From positions 1,643,001 to 1,707,000 of the forward strand of contig NZ_CP045644.1 of the NCBI RefSeq assembly GCF_009498455.1: a stretch of DNA of 64,000 nt, written 5' to 3'. Of this stretch, positions 18,301 to 27,935 are shown one piece after another. The translations under genes were made by a program, and so were the position numbers. The stretch's first letter is position 1. Each line of letters starts with the position of its first letter. The stretch is from Variovorax paradoxus (lineage in GTDB: Bacteria; Pseudomonadota; Gammaproteobacteria; Burkholderiales; Burkholderiaceae_C). Below the pieces are notes generated by a model. That model was not told the DNA's origin, did not search any database, and saw only the letters and a program-made list of their open reading frames with translations.

Positions 18301-19404
18301 ATGGACGCGGACGTCATCGTCATCGGCGCCGGCATCGTCGGCGCGGCGTGTGCCCATGCGCTGGCGCAGGCCGGGCGCCGCGTGTGCGTGCTCGATGCGC
18401 GCCTCGGTGGCGCCACCGGCGCGGGCATGGGCCACCTGGTGGTGATGGACGACAACGCGGCCGAGCTCGAACTCAGCCGCCATTCGGTTGCGCAATGGCG
18501 CGCCCTTGCGCCGCGCCTGGGTGCCGACTGCGCCTACAGCCCCTGCGGCACGCTCTGGATCGCGGCGAACGACGAAGAAATGGCCGAGGCCGAACGCAAG
18601 CAGCAACGGCTGGGCGCGCTCGGCATCGAGAGCCGACTGCTGACTGCGGCCGAACTCGCGCGCGCCGAGCCTGCTTTGCGCCGCGGCCTGTCGGGCGCGC
18701 TCGAAGTGCCGGGCGACGGCATCCTCTATGCGCCGAATGCGGCGCGCTGGCTGCTCGCGCAGCATGCGGCATTGGTGCAGGTCGAACACGCGAAGGTCGA
18801 GGCCCTTGAAGACGACGGCACGCTGCGCCTGGCCGACGGCAGCCGTCGCCGCGCGCCGCAGGTCGTGCTTGCCAACGGCATCGAAGCGACGACGCTGTGC
18901 CCCGAGTTGCCGATCCGCCCGAAGAAGGGCCACCTGCTCATCACCGACCGCTACCCGGGCACGGTGCACCACCAGCTCGTCGAGTTGGGCTACGTGACCA
19001 GCGCGCACCACAGCGACGGCGACTCGGTCGCCTTCAACGTGCAGCCGCGGCCCACGGGGCAGTTGCTGGTGGGCTCGTCGCGCCAGTTCGACACGACCGA
19101 CCTGGCCGTCGAGGCGCCAATGCTCGCGCGCATGCTGCAGCGCACGCTCGACTACCTGCCGGGGCTCGCCGGCCTGAACGCCGTGCGCGCGTGGACCGGC
19201 CTGCGCGCCGCCTCGCCCGACGGCCTGCCGCTGCTGGGCAAGCACCCGTGGCGCGAGAAGCTCTGGCTCGCCGTCGGCCACGAAGGGCTGGGCGTGACCA
19301 CAGCGCCGGGCAGCGCGCATGTGCTTACGGCGTTGATGACCGGCGCGACGCCCGATCTCGACGCCGCGCCGTATGCGCCGCGCGGCCTGCGAGAGGTGGC
19401 ATGA
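18301..19404 (+). CDS. FAD-dependent D-hydroxyproline dehydrogenase subunit (DAO type)
   Basis: 367 residues of the D-amino acid oxidase/glycine oxidase fold. The dinucleotide-binding motif is ADVIVIGAGIVGAACAHALAQAG, and the C-terminal FAD contact is LWLAVGHEGLGVTTAPGSAH. In pseudomonads this subunit pairs with a ferredoxin-like and an NAD/FAD subunit to make the membrane-associated D-hydroxyproline dehydrogenase (LhpBEF type). The next gene begins inside its stop codon (ATGA), which supports tight coupling. The order matches the hcn/lhp-like trimeric dehydrogenases. Confidence 0.88.
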   Translation: MDADVIVIGAGIVGAACAHALAQAGRRVCVLDARLGGATGAGMGHLVVMDDNAAELELSRHSVAQWRALAPRLGADCAYSPCGTLWIAANDEEMAEAERKQQRLGALGIESRLLTAAELARAEPALRRGLSGALEVPGDGILYAPNAARWLLAQHAALVQVEHAKVEALEDDGTLRLADGSRRRAPQVVLANGIEATTLCPELPIRPKKGHLLITDRYPGTVHHQLVELGYVTSAHHSDGDSVAFNVQPRPTGQLLVGSSRQFDTTDLAVEAPMLARMLQRTLDYLPGLAGLNAVRAWTGLRAASPDGLPLLGKHPWREKLWLAVGHEGLGVTTAPGSAHVLTALMTGATPDLDAAPYAPRGLREVA

Positions 19405-19649
19405 GCGATCAGACGCAACTGCACATCGATGGCCAGCTCGTGCGCGTGAAGGCGGGCAGCTCGGTCGCCGCCGCCTTGCGCGTTGTCGACGGCAAGGGCG
19501 CGGCGCGCACCTCGGTCACGGGCCAGCCGCGCGCGCCGTTCTGCGGCATGGGCGTGTGCCAGGAATGCCGCGTGCAGATTGATGGGCGACGACGCCTCGC
19601 GTGCCAGACCGTGTGCGCCGAGGGCATGCGCGTGGAGACGACGGCATGA
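19401..19649 (+). CDS. (2Fe-2S)-binding dehydrogenase gamma subunit
   Basis: 82 residues, a short ferredoxin domain. The cluster ligands are visible as CGMGVCQECRV followed by ACQTVC. It resembles HcnA and LhpF: the small iron-sulfur subunit of hydrogen-cyanide synthase-like and D-hydroxyproline dehydrogenases that passes electrons to the quinone pool. Its start overlaps the DAO-type gene stop, and its own stop overlaps the next start (19646), so three subunits are translationally coupled in fixed order. Confidence 0.88.
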   Translation: MSDQTQLHIDGQLVRVKAGSSVAAALRVVDGKGAARTSVTGQPRAPFCGMGVCQECRVQIDGRRRLACQTVCAEGMRVETTA

Positions 19650-20920
19650 GCGGCGTGGCGTTCGACACGTGCGATGTGCTGGTCGTCGGCGCGGGCCCCG
19701 CGGGCATGGCTGCGGCCGTGGCGGCGGCGCCGAGTGGTGCGTCGGTCGTGGTGATCGACGACAACCCCGCGCCCGGCGGACAGATCTGGCGCGACGGCCC
19801 CGGTGCGTCGTTGCCGCCCGTGGCGCGCCAGTGGCGCGAGGCGCTCGCACGCCACGCGAACATCCGCGTGCGCAGCGGCACGCGTGTCGTCGCTGCGCCT
19901 GCTTCGCATGAACTGCTGCTCGAAGACGCCGACGGCGCGATGCGCATGCGATGGACAAAACTCATCCTGTGCACCGGCGCGCGCGAACTGCTGCTGCCCT
20001 TCCCCGGCTGGACCTTGCCCGGCGTGACGGGCGCGGGCGGGCTGCAGGCGCTGATCAAGGCGGGCCTGCCGGTCGAGGGCGAACGCATCGTCATCGCAGG
20101 CAGCGGGCCTTTGCTGCTGGCCGCCGCAGCCACGGCCATAGCGGCGGGCGCGCAGGTGCTGCGCATCGCCGAGCAGGCGTCGTTCGCTTCGGTCGCGGCC
20201 TTCGGTGCCAGCCTCGTGCGCTGGCCTGGCAAGGCCTTGCAGGCGCTCACGCTGGCCGATGCGCGCTACCGCACCGCGTCGCGCGTGCTCTCGGCGCAAG
20301 GCACGGCGCAGGTCGAATCGGTGCGCCTGCGGCAAGGTGATCGCGAGGTCGAGATGGCCTGCGATCGCATCGCCTGCGGTTTCGGGCTCACGCCCAACAC
20401 GCAGCTGGGCCAACTGCTCGGCTGCGCGCTCGCGGGGCAAGCCATCACAGTCGATGCGCTGCAGGCCACGAGCGTCGCAGGCATTTACGCGGCCGGCGAA
20501 TGCACCGGCTTTGGCGGCAGCGAGCGCGCGCTGGTGCAGGGCACCATCGCCGGCCATGCGGCCGTCGGCGAGGTCGCGAAGGCTCGCACCCACGACCGCG
20601 AACGCGCCCGCTGGAATGCCTTCGCGGCCCAGCTGCACCGCCGCTTCGCACTGGCCGACGACCTCAGCGCCCTGCCCCGCCCCGACACGCTCGTGTGCCG
20701 CTGCGAGGACGTGCCGTTTTCCGCGCTCTCGGCCTGCACCGGCTGGACCGATGCCAAGCTGCACCGCCGCTGCGGCATGGGCGCCTGCCAGGGGCGCGTC
20801 TGCGGCGACGCGGCGCAGTTCCTGTTCGGCTGGACGCCGCCCGCGCCGCGCCCGCCGCTGGTGCCGGTCCGCATCGAGACACTGGCCGGGCTCGCCACGC
20901 CCGGCGACGCCCGACAATGA
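19646..20920 (+). CDS. FAD/NAD(P)-binding dehydrogenase alpha subunit with (2Fe-2S) C-terminus
   Basis: 424 residues. The N-terminal FAD motif is CDVLVVGAGPAGMAAAVAAA, a second dinucleotide motif is RIVIAGSGPLLLAAAATAIAAG, and the C-terminus has the cysteine motif CRCEDV..., then CGMGACQGRVC, the BFD-like (2Fe-2S) site found in HcnB/LhpE. The GECTGFGG motif marks the FAD-binding domain end. It completes the trimeric D-hydroxyproline dehydrogenase that gives delta-1-pyrroline-4-hydroxy-2-carboxylate. The following deaminase and KGSA dehydrogenase genes are not in this window. Confidence 0.88.
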   Translation: MSGVAFDTCDVLVVGAGPAGMAAAVAAAPSGASVVVIDDNPAPGGQIWRDGPGASLPPVARQWREALARHANIRVRSGTRVVAAPASHELLLEDADGAMRMRWTKLILCTGARELLLPFPGWTLPGVTGAGGLQALIKAGLPVEGERIVIAGSGPLLLAAAATAIAAGAQVLRIAEQASFASVAAFGASLVRWPGKALQALTLADARYRTASRVLSAQGTAQVESVRLRQGDREVEMACDRIACGFGLTPNTQLGQLLGCALAGQAITVDALQATSVAGIYAAGECTGFGGSERALVQGTIAGHAAVGEVAKARTHDRERARWNAFAAQLHRRFALADDLSALPRPDTLVCRCEDVPFSALSACTGWTDAKLHRRCGMGACQGRVCGDAAQFLFGWTPPAPRPPLVPVRIETLAGLATPGDARQ

Positions 20921-20964
20921 CGGCCCCGCATCTGTACACGCACGAGCACCTCCACATCCCCACC

Positions 20965-21632
20965 ATGCCCGCCCCGAAGACCGCTCTCCGACCCCGCCCA
21001 AGCGCCGCGCGGCCGACCTGGCCTACGACGCCATCGAGGCACTGCTGTCCACCATGCAGCTGGAGCCCGGCAGCCAGATCGTCGAGGCCGATCTGGCCGA
21101 GCGCACGGGCCTGGGCCGCACGCCGGTGCGCGAGGCGCTGATGCGCATGGTGTCGATCGGCCTCATCGTGCAGCAGCCGCGACGCGGCCTGCTGGTGTCG
21201 ACCATCGACCTGGCCGACCATCTCGACGTGATCCAGACCCGCCGCGTGCTCGAGCAGCTGATTGCGGCCTGCGCCGCGCGCCGCGCCACCGCGCCGCAGC
21301 GCCAGGCCATCGTGCGCTGCGCCGAGGCCATGGTCGAAGCCGCGGGCCGCGGTGACCTGACCGACTACATGCACGCCGACCGCGCGCTCGACCTCGTCAC
21401 GCACCACGCCAGCCACAACGACTCGGCGGTGAAGGCGGTGGTGCCGCTCATCGTGCAGTGCCGCCGCTTCTGGTACGCCTACCAGCACGAGGGCGAGATC
21501 GTCGAGGGCGCCAACGCGCACCTCGAACTGGCGCAGGGCATCGCCACCGGCGACGAGGCCGCGGCCATCGCGGGTGCCGAGCGGCTCATGGACTACCTCG
21601 AAGTCTTCGCCCGGAAAATCATCGACAAGTAG
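20965..21632 (+). pseudogene. GntR-family regulator with apparent 1-base deletion near the start
   Basis: The wHTH and FCD-domain frame is intact from about 20983 to the TAG at 21630-21632 (AYDAIEALLSTMQLEPGSQI, then ERTGLGRTPVREALMRM), but this frame has no usable start codon in front of it. The only good ATG, at 20965, is one frame off. Adding one C in the run at about 20985 would give MPAPKTRSPTPPKRRAADLA and a normal 222-residue protein. It is downstream of the hydroxyproline dehydrogenase genes, its likely target. It is either a real frameshift or a sequencing error; the remaining alternative is a start at ATG 21054, which would cut into the DNA-binding helix. Confidence 0.75.
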
Positions 21633-21711
21633 GCCGAAGGGCCTCGCCCGCACGCGTTTCCATCGGGGAACTACGCGTGATCTGCCCGCGGCTTCGCCGC
21701 ATACTGGCCCG

Positions 21712-22638
21712 ATGGCCGCTGCACCCCGCGCTCAACCCGACGACTTCTTCACCCCCGACGAGTGGCAATCGCTCACCACGCGTTCGTCGTGGCGGGGCCT
21801 GTGGCTGGTGGCGCACTGCTGGGGCGTGATCGGCGCCGCGATGGTGGTGGGCATCGTGTGGCCGTGGACCATTCCGCTCATGGTGCCGATCGTCGGCACG
21901 CGCCAGCTGGGCCTGTTCATCCTCATGCACGACGCCGCGCACGCGGGGTTGCACCGCAACCGCAAGGTCAACGACTGGGTCGGCTACTGGCTGTGCTCGC
22001 CCACGCTGCGCGACTACCGGCCGTATCACCTGCAGCACCACCGCTTCGTGCAGCAGACCGAAGACCCGGACCTCGTGCTGTCGGCGCCCTTTCCGATCTC
22101 GCGCGACTCGATGTGGCGCAAGGTCGTGCGCGACCTGAGCGGGCAGACCTTCTACAAGCAGCGCTTCGGCCACATCGCCGAGGCCCTGCGCCAGCGTGCG
22201 CCGGGCGAATCGGCGCTGCGTGTGTTCGGGCGCGCGCTGGCAAAGGACAAGCGCTTTCTCATCGGCAACGGCCTGGGCCTGCTGGCCTTCACGCTGGCCG
22301 GGGTGGGGTGGGCCTGGGTGCTGATGTGGCTGCTGCCGATGGCGACCTGGCTGCCGCTCGTGAGCCGCGTGCGCAACATCGCCGAGCATGCGCTGGTGGC
22401 GCAGAACGAGGCCGACCCGTTGCGTCAGGCACGCACCACGCATGCCGGCTGGCTCGAACGCATCTTCGTGGCGCCCTACTGGGTCAACTACCACTGCGAG
22501 CACCACATGTTCACCAACCTGCCCTGCTGGGCGCTGCCGAAGGCGCACCGCCTGCTGCAGCGCCAGGGCGCGACCGCGCGCATGGAAGTGCAGCCCGGCT
22601 ATCTGCAGCTGCTGCGTCGCGCCGCCCCGGTGGGCTGA
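21712..22638 (+). CDS. Fatty acid desaturase family protein
   Basis: 308 residues. All three His boxes of the membrane desaturase/hydroxylase family are present: HDAAHAGLH, HLQHHR and HCEHHMF. At least four hydrophobic spans lie around them (e.g. GAAMVVGIVWPWTIPLMVPIVG). It is a di-iron inner-membrane enzyme using O2 to desaturate or hydroxylate acyl chains or other lipids; substrate unknown. The start ATG is at 21712. It converges on the EamA gene, with only 4 bp between stops. Confidence 0.9.
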   Translation: MAAAPRAQPDDFFTPDEWQSLTTRSSWRGLWLVAHCWGVIGAAMVVGIVWPWTIPLMVPIVGTRQLGLFILMHDAAHAGLHRNRKVNDWVGYWLCSPTLRDYRPYHLQHHRFVQQTEDPDLVLSAPFPISRDSMWRKVVRDLSGQTFYKQRFGHIAEALRQRAPGESALRVFGRALAKDKRFLIGNGLGLLAFTLAGVGWAWVLMWLLPMATWLPLVSRVRNIAEHALVAQNEADPLRQARTTHAGWLERIFVAPYWVNYHCEHHMFTNLPCWALPKAHRLLQRQGATARMEVQPGYLQLLRRAAPVG

Positions 22639-22642
22639 AATC

Positions 22643-23533
22643 TCAACGACTGGGTGCGGGCTGCACCGCCGGCACCGGCTGCGCACCGCGCTGCGCCTGC
22701 TGGCTCAGCCAGATGCTCGCGATCACGATGCCGATGCCCGCCACCTGCCAGCCCGACAGGCTCTGGCCCAGCAAGGCCCAACCCAGGATCACCGCCGTCA
22801 CCGGGCTCAGGAAGGCCAGCGGCGCGATCGCCGAGGACTCCAGCCGGGCCACGCCGCGGAACCACACGATGTAGGTGAGTGCGGCGCCGATCAGGCCGAG
22901 CCAGGCGAAGCCGACCCAGTTCATCGCCGTGAGCGCGGGCAGCGGCGGTTCCAGCCACAGTGCCACCGGCAGCAGCAGCAGGCCGCCCGCGGTCAGCTGC
23001 CAGGCCGTGAAGGTCAGCGCCGACACCGGCGGCTGCCAGCGCCGGCTCAGCACCGTGCCGAAGGCCATCGACACGGCCGCCGTGAGCGCGGCGGCGATGC
23101 CCAGCGCGTCGAGCGTGGCGTTCGGCGTGAGCACCAGCAGCGCCACCCCGCCCATGCCGATGACGGCCGCTGCCACCGACAGCGCGCGCACCGGCGCGCC
23201 CAGCAGCAGGCCGGCGAGGAACACCACGAACAGCGGCTGCACCGAGGTGATGGTGGCCGCCACGCCGCCCGGCAGCCGATAGGCGGCCAGGAACAGCATC
23301 GCCCACAGCACCGAGAAGTTCAGCGCGCCCAGCAGGAAGATGCGGCCCCACCACGCCCGGGGCGGCAGCTGGCGCACGAAGAGCATCAGCAGCAGGCCCG
23401 CCGGCAGCGCGCGCAGCAGCGCCACCGTCAGCGGGTAGTTCGCCGGCAGCAGCTCGGTGGTCACGATGTAGGTGCTGCCCCAGATCGCGGGCGCAATGGC
23501 GGTGAGCAGGACGTCGGTGGTGCGGGAGGTCAT
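22643..23533 (-). CDS. EamA/DMT-family transporter
   Basis: 296 residues with about ten hydrophobic segments, arranged as two EamA repeats of five. Motifs at the start, TAIAPAIWGSTYIVTTELLPAN, and in the second half, YIVWFRGVARLESSAIAPLAFLSPVTAVILGWALLGQSL, are typical of the drug/metabolite transporter superfamily. It probably exports an amino acid or metabolite across the inner membrane; substrate unknown. It is a single-gene unit. Confidence 0.9.
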   Translation of the reverse strand: MTSRTTDVLLTAIAPAIWGSTYIVTTELLPANYPLTVALLRALPAGLLLMLFVRQLPPRAWWGRIFLLGALNFSVLWAMLFLAAYRLPGGVAATITSVQPLFVVFLAGLLLGAPVRALSVAAAVIGMGGVALLVLTPNATLDALGIAAALTAAVSMAFGTVLSRRWQPPVSALTFTAWQLTAGGLLLLPVALWLEPPLPALTAMNWVGFAWLGLIGAALTYIVWFRGVARLESSAIAPLAFLSPVTAVILGWALLGQSLSGWQVAGIGIVIASIWLSQQAQRGAQPVPAVQPAPSR

Positions 23534-23542
23534 GGCCTGAAT

Positions 23543-23857
23543 CTATTCAATTGACCCCTCGGGCGCTTCCCACCCCAGCAGCTCGGCCAGCCGCTGCACG
23601 ATCCAGCCGGCCTCGGCGGGCGCCACGCCCGATTCGGGCGTGGCGAGCCCGGCGTGGATGCGCCGCAGGATCTCGCTTTCGACCGGCACCTCGGTGTGGT
23701 GCTGGATCTGCGCATGGCCTACGAGGTGGCCGGCGAGGTCTTCGCAGATCTCGTAGCGCGCGCGCACCACGTCGATCGGTTCGCGCAGGCGCTGGCGCGC
23801 GTCGCTGTAGACCGCGAAGAACGAGGGCGGGATGTAGATCTGGTTGTCGTCGGACAT
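23543..23857 (-). CDS. Conserved small protein, uncharacterised
   Basis: 104 residues from the ATG at 23857. It has a compact pattern SDDNQIYIPPSFFAVYSDARQRLREPIDVVRARYEICEDLAGHLV and an end EAGWIVQRLAELLGW. I know similar small proteins from Comamonadaceae under vague names, with no experimental function. There is no signal peptide or membrane span. It lies 9 bp downstream of the EamA start region on the same strand and is not evidently co-functional. Function unknown. Confidence 0.7.
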   Translation of the reverse strand: MSDDNQIYIPPSFFAVYSDARQRLREPIDVVRARYEICEDLAGHLVGHAQIQHHTEVPVESEILRRIHAGLATPESGVAPAEAGWIVQRLAELLGWEAPEGSIE

Positions 23858-23894
23858 GGCGGCCTTGGGCCTTGGTTTTGGCGGGCCCAATGAC

Positions 23895-23915
23895 AAAACG
23901 CGCCCGGGGGCGCGT
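23895..23915 (-). terminator. Hairpin terminator after the 56-residue basic protein gene
   Basis: ACGCGCC/GGCGCGT arms (23898-23915) form a tight palindrome. On the minus strand it is followed by TTTGTC. It lies 37 bp beyond the 23953 stop and fits a Rho-independent terminator with a weak U-run. Confidence 0.65.
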
Positions 23916-23952
23916 TCGTCGTGGCTCCGAAGAAAGAGCCGCGGGGGCCGGA

Positions 23953-24123
23953 TCAGCCGCCCTTGGTGGGGCGCTTGCCCGGGTTCTTCTTGCTGCGCGT
24001 GGCGGTGCCGCGCTCGAGGCTGATCTTCTGGCCGCCACCGTTGCGCGGCACGGTGTAGCCGGGCATGGGCGTCGGCTTCGGGCTGGCAAGACGGTCGGCT
24101 TCGGTACGGATTTTCTTGGGCAT
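23953..24123 (-). CDS. Small basic protein, uncharacterised
   Basis: 56 residues from the ATG at 24123: PKKIRTEADRLASPKPTP then TVPRNGGGQKISLERGTATR and a C-terminal KKNPGKRPTKGG. It is strongly basic, with Gly/Lys/Arg richness and no hydrophobic core, which suggests nucleic-acid or ribosome binding by composition only. It ends before a terminator hairpin and has its own start after a short gap from dbpA (ends 24218). It could be a cold-adaptation or ribosome-associated companion of dbpA; that is inference from position. Confidence 0.6.
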   Translation of the reverse strand: MPKKIRTEADRLASPKPTPMPGYTVPRNGGGQKISLERGTATRSKKNPGKRPTKGG

Positions 24124-24217
24124 GGAAAGCTCGGATAAAAAGGATGTTCGACCCCCGATTAGGCCACATCGGCAGATTTCATCTGCCAAGCGCCGAAACG
24201 GGAGCATGGGACGGATG

Positions 24218-25660
<1,443 letters not shown>

Positions 25661-25708
25661 CGTTCGGCAGCCGGAGACATACAGACAGGAAGACGCAAAA
25701 GGAAAAGT

Positions 25709-25779
25709 GACGCCCGGAAAAGACAAAGGCCTTGCAGGGCCCCCTCCGGGAGGGCGCTCTGCAAGGCCGGCCGGGCGTC
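25709..25779 (-). terminator. Double-stem hairpin between infA and dbpA
   Basis: The inner arms GGCCTTGCAG/CTGCAAGGCC (25728-25737 / 25759-25768) and outer arms GACGCCCGG/CCGGGCGTC (25709-25717 / 25771-25779) make a long hairpin starting right after the infA stop. On the minus strand it is followed by a T-rich stretch. It reads as the infA terminator or as an attenuator for dbpA. Confidence 0.65.
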
Positions 25780-25781
25780 GC

Positions 25782-26045
25782 TCAGCGACGGGGCGAGTTG
25801 TTGTTGGTTGGCGGGGGGCCGCGGCGTTCCAGGTGACGGAACGTGATGCGGCCCTTCGTCAGGTCGTAGGGCGAGAGCTCGAGCGACACCTTGTCGCCGG
25901 CCAGGATGCGGATGTGGTGCTTGCGCATCTTGCCGCCGCTGTAGGCGATCAGCTGGTGACCGTTGTCGAGCGTGACGCGGTAGCGCGAGTCGGGCAGGAC
26001 TTCGGTCACTGCGCCGTTCATTTCGATCAGTTCTTCCTTGGGCAT
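25782..26045 (-). CDS. infA: Translation initiation factor IF-1
   Basis: 87 residues, slightly longer than the usual 72. The OB-fold pattern [63 protein letters not shown] is that of IF-1. Burkholderiales often carry this as a second infA, with a C-terminal basic extension (here NNNSPRR). It binds the ribosomal A site and assists IF-2/IF-3. Its neighbours dbpA and the 85-residue protein at 26104 suggest a ribosome/cold-response group. Confidence 0.92.
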   Translation of the reverse strand: MPKEELIEMNGAVTEVLPDSRYRVTLDNGHQLIAYSGGKMRKHHIRILAGDKVSLELSPYDLTKGRITFRHLERRGPPPTNNNSPRR

Positions 26046-26103
26046 AAGTGATTACCTCTGAATCGTTCGATGTGTGTTGGAGATGGAATTGGGCGTAATT
26101 GTT

Positions 26104-26361
26104 TCAGGCCGCGCACGGAAGTGCGAGAGGGGCCAGCGGTGTGCGTTCGCGCACCCAACCCAGGCCCTGTTCGATGGCGTAGCCGAGCGCCGCGCCATGG
26201 CTGGCAAAGCGCGGCGTGAAGCGCATCACGCGGTCGTGCATGCCGCTGCCGTGGCCGGAGCGGATCGAGACGGAGGCGGCATAGCCGCCGTCGTCCTGGT
26301 GTCGAATGAGCGGGGAAACAAGGTACTTGCCCACCGCGATACTGTGTTGAATGATGTCCAT
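26104..26361 (-). CDS. Hypothetical protein of cold-shock neighbourhood
   Basis: 85 residues from the ATG at 26361. It begins MDIIQHSIAVGKYLVSPLIRHQDDGG and has a recognisable RSGHGSGMHDRVMRFTPRFASHGAALGYAIEQG. It has no signal peptide. Similar short proteins are known next to cold-shock or helicase genes in Burkholderiales (memory, unchecked), with no assigned activity. It is separated from infA by 58 bp and has a long leader of roughly 270 bases upstream with a good TATAAT. Confidence 0.65.
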   Translation of the reverse strand: MDIIQHSIAVGKYLVSPLIRHQDDGGYAASVSIRSGHGSGMHDRVMRFTPRFASHGAALGYAIEQGLGWVRERTPLAPLALPCAA

Positions 26362-26629
26362 GAAGCCTTGGCGCCACGCGCAGAGACAGCGCGCGAAGAG
26401 CCTGAAAAATAATTGAAAACGGACGCGGACCGGCCGCAACGGCGCGGGGGATGCGCAATTCGCTTCAACAGGAACGAAGGCAGTGGTGGCAATCATGGGC
26501 GCCCGGTCTGGCGCTCCAACACACTGTGAAGCCGGCTTGAAAATGAGAGGCCTGAAGAATCCAAGGACAGTGCAGGTCAGCCGGCGGGAGTGACGAAATT
26601 CTTCGTCGTGGTATCGAAACGAACCCGAC

Positions 26630-26635
26630 ATTATA
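26630..26635 (-). promoter_or_regulatory. Candidate -10 box (TATAAT) of the 85-residue protein gene
   Basis: On the minus strand, AAGCTATAATGTCGGG contains a perfect TATAAT. The -35 region 16-18 bases upstream is poor (AGCAAC-like), so an alternative sigma factor or activator is possible. The distance to the ATG is about 270 nt. Confidence 0.35.
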
Positions 26636-26682
26636 GCTTGCAGGGCATGACAGTTGCTTGTCTTAAAAACAACGTCTGCATG

Positions 26683-26701
26683 AAAAAGGCCCCGAAGGGC
26701 C
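26683..26701 (-). terminator. Rho-independent terminator of the isomerase gene
   Basis: The stem GGCCC/GGGCC has a TTCG-type loop and is followed on the minus strand by T5. It lies 77 bp past the stop at 26778. Confidence 0.85.
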
Positions 26702-26777
26702 GTCTGTCATGCAATGACAGCTATTAAAAATATAGCAACTCATCCGCTGCAAGCGCCTGGGTCGTGCCCGGCACGGC

Positions 26778-27830
26778 TCAGATCCCCAGCATCCGCCGGT
26801 TCGCCGCCACGTCTGCCCCTCCCGCCGCGAAGTCATCGAAGGCGCGATCGGCCACGCGGATGATGTGGTCGCGAATGAAGCTCGCGCCTTCGCGCGCCCC
26901 GTCTTCCGGGTGCTTGATGCAGCACTCCCATTCGAGCACTGCCCAGCCCGGAAAGTCGTACTGCGCCATCTTCGAGAAGATGGCCTTGAAGTCGACCTGC
27001 CCGTCGCCCAGCGAGCGGAAGCGCCCCGCGCGGTTGATCCAGCTCTGGAAGCCGCCGTACACGCCCTGCTTGCCGGTCGGGTTGAACTCGGCGTCCTTCA
27101 CGTGGAAGAGCTTGATGCGCTCGTGGTAGTGGTCGATGTAGGCCAGGTAGTCGAGCTGCTGCAGCACGAAATGGCTCGGGTCGTAGAGCAGGCACGCGCG
27201 CGGATGGTTGTTCACGCGCTCCAAAAACATCTCGTAGCTCACGCCATCGTGCAGGTCTTCGCCGGGATGAATTTCGTAGCCCACGTCGACGCCCACGGCA
27301 TCGAAGGCATCGAGGATCGGGCGCCAGCGGCGCGCCAGTTCGTCGAAGGCTTCCTCGATGAGGCCGGGCGGGCGCGGCGGCCACGAATACAGGTACGGCC
27401 AGGCCAGCGCGCCCGAGAAGGTCGCGTGCGCCGTGAGCCCGAGGTTCGCCGAGGCCTTGGCGGCATGGTGCAGCTGCTGCACCGCCCACTGCTGGCGCGC
27501 GACGGGATTGCCGCGCACCTCGGGCGCCGCAAAGCCGTCGAAGCCCGCGTCGTAGGCCGGGTGCACCGCGACCAGCTGGCCCTGCAGGTGGGTCGAAAGC
27601 TCGGTGATCTCCAGGCCGTGGCCCGCAAGCAGGCCCTTGATCTCGTCGCAGTAGGTCTTGCTCTCGGCGGCGCGTTTCAGGTCGATGAGGCGCGTGTCCC
27701 AGCTGGGAATTTGCACGCCCTTGTAGCCGAGGCCCGCGGCCCAGCCGGCGATGGCGTCGAGCGAGTGGAACGGGGCCGTATCGCCCGCGAACTGGGCCAG
27801 GAAAATGCCCGGCCCCTTGATCGTCTTCAT
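26778..27830 (-). CDS. Sugar phosphate isomerase/epimerase (TIM barrel)
   Basis: 350 residues from the ATG at 27830. It has the AP endonuclease family 2-type TIM barrel: IAGWAAGLGYKGVQIPSWD, then VDVGYEIHPGEDLHDG and RACLLYDPSHFVLQQLD, with Glu/Asp/His metal ligands (EIHPG, DPSHF, HVKDAEF). It may act on inositol- or sugar-like substrates; many relatives are myo-inositol catabolism enzymes or ketose epimerases. It is oriented away from the hydrolase gene that starts at 27936, with a shared divergent region of about 105 bp. Confidence 0.87.
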   Translation of the reverse strand: MKTIKGPGIFLAQFAGDTAPFHSLDAIAGWAAGLGYKGVQIPSWDTRLIDLKRAAESKTYCDEIKGLLAGHGLEITELSTHLQGQLVAVHPAYDAGFDGFAAPEVRGNPVARQQWAVQQLHHAAKASANLGLTAHATFSGALAWPYLYSWPPRPPGLIEEAFDELARRWRPILDAFDAVGVDVGYEIHPGEDLHDGVSYEMFLERVNNHPRACLLYDPSHFVLQQLDYLAYIDHYHERIKLFHVKDAEFNPTGKQGVYGGFQSWINRAGRFRSLGDGQVDFKAIFSKMAQYDFPGWAVLEWECCIKHPEDGAREGASFIRDHIIRVADRAFDDFAAGGADVAANRRMLGI

Positions 27831-27935
27831 GCGTGTCTCCTGATGCGCCGCACAGCATACTTCGGGGGTTCGGCTGACACACGACCGAAGTTCGATGGGC
27901 GCACAATGAACTTTGTCCACAGGGAACCCATCGAG

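Larger units (their letters stand above)
26362..26777 (-). other. Long leader and terminator region
   Basis: This 416-bp stretch has no convincing gene. It contains (minus-strand reading) the terminator of the isomerase gene at 26683-26701, then a TATAAT box at 26630-26635, then about 270 nt of leader before the small protein start at 26361. The leader contains imperfect inverted repeats (e.g. GAAGAATTTC-type core around 26594-26606). Such long leaders are typical of cold-shock-type mRNAs. It may hold a structured thermosensor or a small RNA; nothing specific is recognised. Confidence 0.5.
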
